The position numbers and the translations under genes are program-made. Source: J095 sp964517605 (lineage in GTDB: Bacteria > Chloroflexota > Anaerolineae > 4572-78 > J111). Taken from it: DNA of 64,000 nt. The notes under the pieces were generated by a model. That model was given only the letters and a program-made list of their open reading frames with translations. It ran no database searches and was not told the DNA's origin. Of this stretch, positions 25,648 to 32,618 are shown in pieces. The DNA lies in NCBI GenBank assembly GCA_964517605.1, contig CAZFCE010000020.1, positions 33,735-97,734 on the forward strand, written 5' to 3'. Positions within the stretch are counted from its first letter, which is position 1, and each line of letters starts with the position of its first letter.

Positions 25648-27435
25648 TTAACTAACCGGCTTCAGTTCCCCGCCGCCGGTCAGGGTGTAGGTTTGGCCGC
25701 CCAGCGCAGAGCATGCGCCGGAGTTGTAATAAACGGTGTGGCCGTTGCCGGTGATATTGGTTATGGTCGTGCCGGCAATTCCATCGGGATTGGTCAGGCA
25801 GGTCAGGTATGAATCCCCGGTAACGTTCCAAACGCTGGTTGAGTCCAGAGACAGGTTCATCAATTTGGTGCTGTTGTCCAGGTTGATGGCCCCCGTCAGG
25901 GTTGATTTGTTCTGGAGCGCCGCCGTAATCGAGCCAGTGTCATCCGTAATCAGGTTGCCGGTTAGCGTTTGGCCATCGGCGGTAAAAAACACCGTGCCGC
26001 CCACCGTCGCCGTGGTGCCACCCGGCCCACCGGCCCCGCCACCCGGAGGCGCGGGTGGCATGCCGGCCATCTGCGCGCCGTTGCCGGCGGCCATCATGCC
26101 ATTACCGGAACCATCGGGCGGGGCGGGCGGCATACCGGCCATTTGCGCGCCGTTGCCGGAGGCCATCATCCCGTTATTGGAACCATCGGGCGGTTCGCCG
26201 GCCATCTGCGTGCCGTTGCCGGCATTGCTGGGCGGGCCGCCGGCGGCCATCATGCCGTTACCGGAACCATCGGGCGGGGCGGGCATCGTATTAGCCATTT
26301 GCGCACCGTTGTTACCCTGACCGCTGGGCGGGCCGCCGGCTCCCGGCATGCCATTATTGGAGCCGCCCGGAGGCGCGCCGCCTGGCCCACCGGCGTTCCA
26401 ACTACCGGTAACGGCTTTAATCAGCGTTCCCGAAGTGGCCGTAACGTTCACGCCCTTCAGCGTAATCACCCCGGTTGAGTTGGTTACGTAAAACAGGGGG
26501 CCGTTGGCCGCCGTGTACGCCAGCGAACCGCCCGTCATTGAAAAGATGCCCTTTTGCCCTTCGGCATCGCCGGAAAAGCTGCGGTAAATCATTACGCCCC
26601 ATTTGTCTTCTTTGCTGGAGGTGAGGGCGGTGTTGGTTAACGAAATGGTGTTGCTGCCTTCAATCACGGCGGCTTCGGCGCCGGTGGCGGTAATGGCGGC
26701 GTTAGCCACCATAATGTTGCCCGTGGAATAGATGCCGGGCGAGTTGCCGCCGGAGGTGGTAATATTGCCGCCGGCAGCAACAATGGTGCCGCCGCCCCGG
26801 TCGGTGGCAATGGCCCCGGAGCTTGGCCCCGCCGTTGACATATCCACATTATCCAGAGTCATGTAGCCGCCGTTGGTGGCCATAACCGCATGGGCGTTAC
26901 CACCGGTGGCCGTAATCTTTACGTTGGATAACGTAATCGCCGAGCCTTCGCCTTCGGCGAAAACGCCGTTCGCGCCGGAGCCGCTGGTGTTGACCACGCT
27001 GTTGGCCAGGTTGATGCTGCTGGCTTTGTTGGCCAGCACCGCCGCGTTGAGGCCGTGAAAGCTGCTGTTATCGGTAGAAGAACTGTTGCCGCTGGTGGTA
27101 ATGGTGGCGTCGGTCAGGGTGAGCGCGCCGCCTTTGGTGACATACACGGCGGATTCATCGGTATTGGTGGCGGAATAGGTTTGTTTGGCTTTGGTTTGAA
27201 CGCCGCCGCTCTGCTGGTAGGCCGTTGATGGGCCACTTGTGGCGGCAACGGGCGCTGTTTTGGTCAACTGAGCCTGAACCGGCGCGGCGGCGGGTTGTTG
27301 GGGCTGGGTCTGTTGCCCGGTTTGAGCCGGCGCTGAAACCGCCTGGCGCACTGCCGACGGCGTGCATGCGCCCAGCAGCAATAACGTTGCCAGCACCATC
27401 AGCGCGGAGAGTGAGGTTTTAAACGGTTGGGTCAT
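25648..27435 (-). CDS. Beta-helix-like surface lipoprotein, paralogue A
   Basis: 595 residues. The signal ends in LLLGAC, so Cys24 is probably lipidated. A Gln/Pro/Ala-rich linker precedes a beta-helix-like body whose segments match paralogue B almost line by line (residues about 72-345). Between residues about 349 and 475 an insertion of imperfect repeats appears (GNGMMAAGG, AQMAGMPPAPPDGSGNG), absent from B. The C-terminal Cys block is nearly identical to that of B. Its promoter carries the proposed regulator box (27483-27526), and the regulator and kinase genes lie directly upstream. Surface or matrix role is inferred. Confidence 0.72.
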   Translation of the reverse strand: MTQPFKTSLSALMVLATLLLLGACTPSAVRQAVSAPAQTGQQTQPQQPAAAPVQAQLTKTAPVAATSGPSTAYQQSGGVQTKAKQTYSATNTDESAVYVTKGGALTLTDATITTSGNSSSTDNSSFHGLNAAVLANKASSINLANSVVNTSGSGANGVFAEGEGSAITLSNVKITATGGNAHAVMATNGGYMTLDNVDMSTAGPSSGAIATDRGGGTIVAAGGNITTSGGNSPGIYSTGNIMVANAAITATGAEAAVIEGSNTISLTNTALTSSKEDKWGVMIYRSFSGDAEGQKGIFSMTGGSLAYTAANGPLFYVTNSTGVITLKGVNVTATSGTLIKAVTGSWNAGGPGGAPPGGSNNGMPGAGGPPSGQGNNGAQMANTMPAPPDGSGNGMMAAGGPPSNAGNGTQMAGEPPDGSNNGMMASGNGAQMAGMPPAPPDGSGNGMMAAGNGAQMAGMPPAPPGGGAGGPGGTTATVGGTVFFTADGQTLTGNLITDDTGSITAALQNKSTLTGAINLDNSTKLMNLSLDSTSVWNVTGDSYLTCLTNPDGIAGTTITNITGNGHTVYYNSGACSALGGQTYTLTGGGELKPVS

Positions 27436-27482
27436 TTTTTCTCCTGATTTTCTGAACTGAATCTTAACAACTTACTGAACTC

Positions 27483-27526
27483 ATTCTAGCCGGAACATGT
27501 TCAGAAAATGTTTAGAAGTGGTTTAG
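27483..27526 (-). promoter_or_regulatory. Promoter with three 11-bp direct repeats (proposed OmpR-type box)
   Basis: On the minus strand CTAAACCACTT, CTAAACATTTT and CTGAACAT follow in 11-bp register; 8 bases later comes TAGAAT (27488-27483) as -10. No -35 hexamer is needed if an OmpR-type regulator occupies the repeats. The promoter at 30810-30853 has the same repeat, order and spacing. Start of paralogue A is about 47 bases downstream. Confidence 0.65.
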
Positions 27527-27567
27527 TTTTTATTTAAGTGGAATGGTTTGGGGGGGATGCCCGCGCC

Positions 27568-27588
27568 GGGCGACCGCAAGGGTCGCCC
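27568..27588. repeat. GGGCGACC palindrome (REP-like)
   Basis: GGGCGACC, five bases, GGTCGCCC. It follows the stop of the kinase gene by 7 bases on the minus strand. Same unit at 30909-30929, 53328-53348 and 62060-62080. Confidence 0.6.
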
Positions 27589-27594
27589 CGGCGT

Positions 27595-29016
27595 TTACGC
27601 TGCGTTCAGCAGAATGGTGAAGGTAGCGCCCAGCCCCGGCTGGCTTTCAACCGTAATTGTCCCGGCGTGGGCTTCGATGATGGCCTTGGCAATGGCCAAC
27701 CCCAGGCCGGATTCGCCTTCGGCTTGCCGGCGGGATTTATCGGTGCGGTAAAAACGGTGAAAAATGTACGGCAGTTCGGCGGCGGGAATGCCCCACCCGG
27801 TATCCTTTACTTGCAGCCGGATTTTGCCGGCCTCGGCCTGCGCCGCCGCCAGCGTAATTTGGCCATACTCCGGCGTGTAACGCAGCGCGTTGCTAACCAG
27901 ATTACCCAATACCTGCACCAGTCGGTCGGGATCGGCCTTGATTTCCGGCAGGTTGCCTTTAACCTGCACTTCCAAATCAATCCGGTGCTGTTCGGCCTGG
28001 TGAGCGTAGGCGGTGGCCACGCGGGCCAGCAGTTCCGGCACCGCCACCGGCTGCCGGTTTAGCGATAACTCGCCGGCATCGGCCAGCGACAGGGTGCGCA
28101 AATCGGCGACCAGCCGGTTAAGGTGTTGCGCCTCGGCGTGGATGGCTTCCAGGCGCGGCGGCGTGGGGGCCAGGTCGCCTTCGCGCATGGCCTCCAGGTA
28201 GCCGCTAATCACCGACAGCGGCGTGCGTAAATCGTGGGCAATGTCCGCCGTCATCTGGCGGCGGAGTTGGTTGGCGCGGGCCAGGGCGGCGCTCATCTGG
28301 TTAAACGCCTGGGCCAGTTGCCCCAGTTCATCCTGAGAACGCACCGGCACGGTTTGGTCTAAATTGCCGGCGGCCATTGCCAGCGTGGCGGTGGTCAGTT
28401 CGCGCAGCGAGCGGGTGAGGGTGCGGGCCAAAAAAATGCCCACCGCCAACGCAATGACCGTGGCCGCCAGCGCGGCAATCAGCACGGTCTGGGTGGTGCG
28501 GGCCAGGTATTGCTCCTCAAGCGGGTTGCGCGAGGGCGCGGTGTTGTTAACTAAAACCGTGCCAACCCGTTGCCCGTCCAGTTCCACGGGGATGCCCTGC
28601 GCCAGAATTTCGGGCGGCACGCGGTCGCCCAGGTGGTAGGGGCCGTCGGGCAGCACAATCTGGTTGTACTGGTTGGCCAGGGCAAACCGGGGCGGCGGCA
28701 TTGCGCCGTTGGGCTGTTGTTGCGGCGGCATGGGCGGCACGCCGCCCGGCTGGCCGCCTTGCGCCGGATTGCCCGGCACGCCCGGCACGGGTTGTTGCTG
28801 TTGCAGGGGCAACGCCTGGTCAAGCCCCTGCCACGAGCCGTGGTTTTGGTAATAGGCGGATACCTGGGCAATGAAATCGGTTTGGGCCTGCTCCTGCCGA
28901 AACCGGTCAAACTCCCGCTCGGTGATGAGCCGGGAGAAAACGGCCACCAGCGCCACGCCAATCAGGCTAACGGCCAAAAAGGCCAGCATTAATTTTAGGG
29001 TTAAAGAGTTAGACAT
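27595..29016 (-). CDS. Sensor histidine kinase with Pro/Gln/Gly-rich sensor loop
   Basis: 473 residues from ATG 29016, 2 bases after the regulator stop. TM1 is at about 8-30, TM2 at about 174-198. The outside loop contains a low-complexity Gln/Pro/Gly/Met stretch (LPLQQQQPVPGVP, PPMPPQQQPNGAMPPP). HAMP, HisKA (DIAHDLRTPLSV, phospho-acceptor His) and HATPase (NLVSNALRYTPE, DTGWGIP, GLGLAIAK) follow, of BaeS/PhoR-like type. Its partner is the OmpR-type regulator upstream. The low-complexity loop resembles in composition the insertions in the neighbouring surface proteins. Confidence 0.93.
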   Translation of the reverse strand: MSNSLTLKLMLAFLAVSLIGVALVAVFSRLITEREFDRFRQEQAQTDFIAQVSAYYQNHGSWQGLDQALPLQQQQPVPGVPGNPAQGGQPGGVPPMPPQQQPNGAMPPPRFALANQYNQIVLPDGPYHLGDRVPPEILAQGIPVELDGQRVGTVLVNNTAPSRNPLEEQYLARTTQTVLIAALAATVIALAVGIFLARTLTRSLRELTTATLAMAAGNLDQTVPVRSQDELGQLAQAFNQMSAALARANQLRRQMTADIAHDLRTPLSVISGYLEAMREGDLAPTPPRLEAIHAEAQHLNRLVADLRTLSLADAGELSLNRQPVAVPELLARVATAYAHQAEQHRIDLEVQVKGNLPEIKADPDRLVQVLGNLVSNALRYTPEYGQITLAAAQAEAGKIRLQVKDTGWGIPAAELPYIFHRFYRTDKSRRQAEGESGLGLAIAKAIIEAHAGTITVESQPGLGATFTILLNAA

Positions 29017-29018
29017 TA

Positions 29019-29717
29019 TCAACCATCGGCGGTAACAGTATGGGATCTGAAGCGGTACCCGGTGCCAAACACGGTTTCTATATAACAGGGTTGGCCGGGG
29101 TCCGGCTCGATTTTGGCCCGGAGGTTGCGCACATGCACGTCAACGGTGCGCTCAACCCAGGCCGAGCCTTGCAGGTGGTCCAGCAGGTTTTGGCGCGAGA
29201 ACACCCGCCCCGGCGAGGCCATCAGCACGGCCAGCAGTTGAAACTCCGACGGCGTTAAATCCACCTGCCGCTCGCCCACCGTTACCAAACGGCTGTCGGG
29301 GTCAAGCGTAATATCGGCCACGCGCAGAATGCCGCCGCTGGTGGTTGTTTCTTTGCCGGTGCGGCGCAGCACCGCCCGAATGCGGGCGGTGAGTTCGCGC
29401 AGGCCAAAGGGCTTGGTCAGGTAGTCATCGGCGCCCAGTTCCAGCCCCAGCACTTTATCCGATTCTTCAAGTTTGGCCGTTAATAAAATAATGGGCGTGT
29501 CGGCTTCTTTGCGGTAGGCCGTAATAAACTCGTAGCCGTCCAGCTCCGGCATCATAATATCCAGCAGAATCAGGTCGGGTTTTTCGTGGCGGGCCACGTA
29601 CAGCGCCGTTTGCCCGTTTTCGGCGGTAACTACCCGGTAGCCTTTTTCTTGCAAATAATCTTTAACCATAACGCGGATGTTGGTGGCGTCGTCGGCAATT
29701 AAAATTGTTTTTGGCAT
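29019..29717 (-). CDS. OmpR/PhoB-family response regulator
   Basis: 232 residues from ATG 29717, chosen because GAGGAT lies 5 bases upstream; an earlier in-frame codon has no such site. Receiver (LLDIMMPELDGYE, Lys in TKPFGLRE) and winged-helix DNA-binding domain (LTPSEFQLLAVLM, VERTVDVHVRNLRAKIE, VFGTGYRF). Proteins of this family bind head-to-tail direct repeats with about 11-bp period. Such repeats occur upstream of both neighbouring surface-protein promoters, which makes them the best target candidates. Confidence 0.95.
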   Translation of the reverse strand: MPKTILIADDATNIRVMVKDYLQEKGYRVVTAENGQTALYVARHEKPDLILLDIMMPELDGYEFITAYRKEADTPIILLTAKLEESDKVLGLELGADDYLTKPFGLRELTARIRAVLRRTGKETTTSGGILRVADITLDPDSRLVTVGERQVDLTPSEFQLLAVLMASPGRVFSRQNLLDHLQGSAWVERTVDVHVRNLRAKIEPDPGQPCYIETVFGTGYRFRSHTVTADG

Positions 29718-29848
29718 TAAATCCTCAAGTTGGGCGGTTAATAATCGCATCTTTGGCCGGAATCATTCTGCCGATTCTGAAATTTGTCAAACGGTTGGCG
29801 GCGTCCGGCGGGCTGCCGGCTGCCGATAGTTTGTTTTACCACTAAGGC

Positions 29849-29885
29849 GAGGCCCGAAGAAGACAGCTAACTTTCTTCGGGCCTC
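29849..29885. terminator. 13-bp perfect hairpin after the DUF5666-like gene
   Basis: GAGGCCCGAAGAA and TTCTTCGGGCCTC pair perfectly around 11 bases, between the DUF5666-like stop (29921) and the regulator start (29717). No T-tract on the minus strand, so termination may be partial and let some transcription reach the regulator. Confidence 0.6.
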
Positions 29886-29920
29886 AACTTTATTTTAACA
29901 CCTGTATAATTGGCGGATTA

Positions 29921-30673
29921 TTATTTGGATTGGCCTTTGCCCGGAGGCGGGCCGCCCGGCCCGCCTTGCCCGCCGGGGCCGCCCTGACCGCCATCGGGCG
30001 GTTTGGGCAGGTCGTCGCTGGCGTTTACCTGGGTGGCGGTAAAGGTGCCGTCGCTATCCTTTGAACCCTGCGCAAACACGTACATATCCACTTCCACGCC
30101 CGACAGGCTGCCGCTTTCATCATTGATGGTAAACGTGGTGTCATCGGTGGTGACAATGCTTTGTTCGTTGCCTTGCGGGTCTTTCACCACAATGGTCTCG
30201 TCATCAATCGAAGTGACCTGGCCCATTACGCCGCCGCCCGGCCCGCCTTGCCCGCCGGGGCCGCCCTGACCGCCATCGGGCGGTTTGGGCAGGTCGTCGC
30301 TGGCGTTTACCTGGGTGGCGGTAAAGGTGCCGTCGCTATCCTTTGAACCCTGCGCAAACACGTACATATCCACTTCCACGCCCGACAGGCTGCCGCTTTC
30401 ATCATTGATGGTAAACGTGGTGTCATCGGTGGTGACAATGCTTTGTTCGTTGCCTTGCGGGTCTTTGACCACAATGGTTTCGTCATCAATCGAAGTGACC
30501 TGGCCCATTACGCCACCGCCGGGCCCGCCCGGCCCGCCTTGTCCACCGGGGCCACCCTGTCCGCCCGGCCCGCCCTGACCCTGACCGCCCTGCGCCGCAA
30601 AGGCCACGGCGGCGCTGCTTAACATAGCCACTGCCACTACGGTAAGAACCAAATATTTTATCAGATGCTTCAT
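29921..30673 (-). CDS. Secreted protein with two identical DUF5666-like domains
   Basis: 250 residues. Signal peptide to about residue 27, then a (GGP/GGQ)-rich linker (28-54) and two consecutive copies of a 94-residue unit (55-148 and 149-242), each a small beta domain (VMGQVTSIDDETIVVKDPQG to FTATQVNASDD) plus a GGQGGPGG linker. The two copies are identical in protein and differ at very few bases, so duplication is very recent. DUF5666 proteins are small OB-like secreted domains of unknown function. Its promoter bears the proposed regulator box (30810-30853), AAGGAGA precedes the start, and the regulator-kinase pair lies just downstream. Confidence 0.75.
   Translation of the reverse strand: MKHLIKYLVLTVVAVAMLSSAAVAFAAQGGQGQGGPGGQGGPGGQGGPGGPGGGVMGQVTSIDDETIVVKDPQGNEQSIVTTDDTTFTINDESGSLSGVEVDMYVFAQGSKDSDGTFTATQVNASDDLPKPPDGGQGGPGGQGGPGGGVMGQVTSIDDETIVVKDPQGNEQSIVTTDDTTFTINDESGSLSGVEVDMYVFAQGSKDSDGTFTATQVNASDDLPKPPDGGQGGPGGQGGPGGPPPGKGQSK
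29948..30511 (-). repeat. 282-bp tandem duplication inside the DUF5666-like gene
   Basis: Two in-frame units of 282 bases (30511-30230 and 30229-29948). I see only isolated differences, for example in the codons around GTCTTTCACC versus GTCTTTGACC and GGTCTCG versus GGTTTCG. Confidence 0.9.
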
Positions 30674-30809
30674 AAAAATTAATCTCCTTGTTAGTGTTAA
30701 ACTACGCTTAAACCTGATTAGGGTTTGATAATGGCGGCGCTGGGCCGCCCAGGTTTACCAATCTACCGGATTGCGATGTTCAATCACCTCCTGAACTGTA
30801 GATGGTTAC

Positions 30810-30853
30810 ACTATAACAAAGAGATGTTCAGAAGTTGTTTAGAAGCTGTTCAA
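30810..30853 (-). promoter_or_regulatory. Promoter with three 11-bp direct repeats (proposed OmpR-type box)
   Basis: On the minus strand TTGAACAGCTT, CTAAACAACTT and CTGAACAT follow in 11-bp register, then 8 bases, then TATAGT (30815-30810). The layout equals that at 27483-27526. It drives the DUF5666-like gene with a leader of about 130 bases. The remaining spacer (30674-30809) holds no gene. Confidence 0.65.
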
Positions 30854-30905
30854 TTTTATTTTAGGCGGAACGGGCGCGGATTACGGCGCAAACTGCCGGA
30901 GTTGC

Positions 30906-30932
30906 CAGGGGCGACCCTTGCGGTCGCCCCTG
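30906..30932. repeat. GGGCGACC palindrome (REP-like)
   Basis: CAGGGGCGACC, five bases, GGTCGCCCCTG: an 11-bp perfect stem just past the stop of the gene ending at 30946. Could double as a transcript end. Confidence 0.6.
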
Positions 30933-30945
30933 TTGTTGTCAACTG

Positions 30946-31389
30946 TCAGCGGCAGGATATAAGTTTGGCCGAAGCCAGCGTGCCGGGGATTTTGCCGGGG
31001 TCCTGGTAGTAGCTAACGCTTTGCCCCAGTTGTTGCAGTTGGGCGTAACTTTGCTGGTAGAGTTTTACCTGGGCATCGTATTTTTGGGTGAGTTTAGCCT
31101 GTTCCTCTTTGAGGTTAGCCGGCGGCGGGCTGGCCCGATCCAGATCGCAGCTTTGTTTGGCAATGCCCGTTAGCCCGGGCGTAAGGCTGCCCAGCGGCAG
31201 CCCGTTGTAGGCGTAATACGCCGCAAGGTGAGTTCTTACAATTTGGCCGCCACTGGTAAACGTGGCCAATATCCAGCATACGGGCGGCACAATAATCAAT
31301 AACAGCGCCAGCCCAATGCAGCCGCCAATCCGGGCGTGCCGATCTTCGTCGGCGTATTTTTTTTCCTGATCTTCCAGCATCCAGCCCAT
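30946..31389 (-). CDS. Small single-helix membrane protein, unknown
   Basis: 147 residues. A charged N-terminus is followed by one hydrophobic helix (about 23-45), a short extracytoplasmic segment with a Cys (KQSCDLD), and a Lys/Gln-rich helical stretch (about 93-125) that may form a coiled coil, ending in a second Cys. No family recognised. It lies 12 bases downstream of the decayed gene at 31402-32004, in the same direction, and repeats separate it from neighbours. Confidence 0.5.
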   Translation of the reverse strand: MGWMLEDQEKKYADEDRHARIGGCIGLALLLIIVPPVCWILATFTSGGQIVRTHLAAYYAYNGLPLGSLTPGLTGIAKQSCDLDRASPPPANLKEEQAKLTQKYDAQVKLYQQSYAQLQQLGQSVSYYQDPGKIPGTLASAKLISCR

Positions 31390-31401
31390 AAGTTTGCTCC
31401 T

Positions 31402-32004
31402 TTAAAAATAGCGAATTACGAGTGACGAGTTACGAACTACGAATGACGAGCGCCGAAAGGCAACCGTAGGGGCGGGGCTTGTCCCCCGCCGAATGACGAA
31501 TGACGAATGACGAACGCCGAAAGGCAACCGTAGGGGCGGGGCTTGTCCCCCGCCGAATTCAGGATGTGGGGGTCCGGGATTCCCGTCTGGTTCCGCCCAG
31601 ATAAGAGTTTCTGTTACAAAGGGAGCCAATCCGAAAGCTCCGGCTCCACGGAAGAGTTTTGTCAACTCCTGATCCGACCCGGTCTTTAAGTCTAACAGAT
31701 GAAAGTTGTTACGATCTGCCACTAACTGGCTCGAAAGCAAGTATCGCCCATCCCACGACAAACTGGCTTCACTCGGGTTTCGGCAAGCCGGAACAATCAC
31801 CTCAACATTGTCGGGGTGAAAGTTGGGTTCCGCCCAGGCGGGGCACTTGCAAAACAACAGGGAGTAGAGGATAGGCACATTTTTCAGCCACCAGCCGTGG
31901 CAGTAACCCCAAAAGAAGATCGGGGGTAAGGCCACAATAAGAGCCAACTGTGCCCGGCGGCCCAATCTCCATTTTCTCTGTTTGAGTTGTTCAATAAAGG
32001 CCAT
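31402..32004 (-). pseudogene. Remnant of a membrane-anchored propeller-like gene with repeat-encoded tail
   Basis: About 200 codons from ATG 32004. A transmembrane helix (about 20-40) and one or two PD40-like strands are recognisable (ASLSWDGRYLLSSQL, FHLLDLKTGSDQEL, TETLIWAEPDG). After that the reading frame runs through the intergenic repeats at 31413-31558 and the last 55 or so residues (RHSSFVIRRG, FRRSSFVVRNSSLVIRYF) are only translated repeat. Most of the expected propeller is missing. I read it as a truncated gene whose 3' part was replaced by repeats; a short expressed product cannot be excluded. Confidence 0.6.
31413..31558. repeat. Heptad repeats with two 47-bp G-rich palindrome copies
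   Basis: Heptads GAATTAC, GAGTGAC, GAGTTAC, GAACTAC, GAATGAC run from 31413. A 47-base unit with GGGGCGGGGCTTGTCCCCC (31448-31494) is followed by three GAATGAC heptads and a second copy of the same unit (31512-31558), 64 bases later, almost identical. Confidence 0.85.
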
Positions 32005-32160
32005 CGCTGTTTCTTCTTGGCTATCTCGCCTCACCCCGGTTGGGGCGGGGCTTTTTCTCAGCATAGCGGTTACGGCGGAGATTGCCGCCTATCAAAAGTT
32101 AGGCTTTAGCCGGAACGTCCCGGCGGGCGATGGCCGGTTAGCCCCGGCATTTCTCTCTAA

Positions 32161-32340
32161 ACTTGAAGTTTTGGTCGTAAACTTCAAGTTTTCGTCCCAA
32201 ACTTGAAGTTCTGGCGTAAAACTTGAAGTTCTGGCGTAAAACTTGAAGTTTCGGGCTAAAACTTGAAGTTTTGGCTGTAAACTTGAAGTTCTGGCCGTAA
32301 ACTTGAAGTTTTGGGCTAAAACTTTAAGTTTGGGCCGGGA
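32161..32340. repeat. Nine tandem 20-bp repeats, consensus ACTTGAAGTTNTGGCNGTAA
   Basis: Nine units each exactly 20 bases long, with the ACTTGAAGTT half nearly invariant and the other half variable. The core AACTTGAAGTT is a near-palindrome. Units are too short and spacers too alike for CRISPR. The surrounding 614-base gap (32005-32618) has no gene; it also holds the hairpin at 32401-32462 and heptads at 32575-32606. The same family recurs inverted at 44371-44470. Confidence 0.93.
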
Positions 32341-32400
32341 TGGTGCGGTTTGGGTTGAGTAACGTCTGGTGCTTCTATTATCAAGGAGTTACGCAGTTCA

Positions 32401-32462
32401 CCTTCCAGAAAGCTGAATGTACCTGCTTATCAGTCTTATAACCAGCTTCCTGGAAGGTTTTT
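32401..32462. repeat. CCTTCC-type hairpin followed by T5
   Basis: CCTTCCAGAAAGCTG and CAGCTTCCTGGAAGG pair at 14 of 15 positions around a 27-base loop, then TTTTT. It shares stem sequence and T-tract with 25576-25618. It could end transcripts entering from the left, or be a mobile hairpin. Confidence 0.55.
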
Positions 32463-32574
32463 GACGCTTCTATTGTAAACCACCTTGCCCGCGCCAACAA
32501 ACCGAAAATTGCCTATCCCTTTTAAATGTTTAGAATAAAACCGTTATAAACCGGGCGGGCAACAACGCCTGAAA

Positions 32575-32606
32575 ATTCGTCATTCGTAACTCGTCATTCG
32601 TAGTTC
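32575..32606. repeat. Heptad repeats before the glycoside hydrolase gene
   Basis: GTCATTC, GTAACTC, GTCATTC, GTAGTTC: four heptads, the reverse complement of the GAATGAC/GAGTTAC family, ending 12 bases before the start codon. Confidence 0.8.
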
Positions 32607-32618
32607 GCAGGGGGGATT

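Noticed and set aside
32161..32340. CRISPR array
   Set aside because: Units are 20 bases including the variable half, the conserved core is only about 11 bases, spacers are similar to each other, and no cas gene is near.
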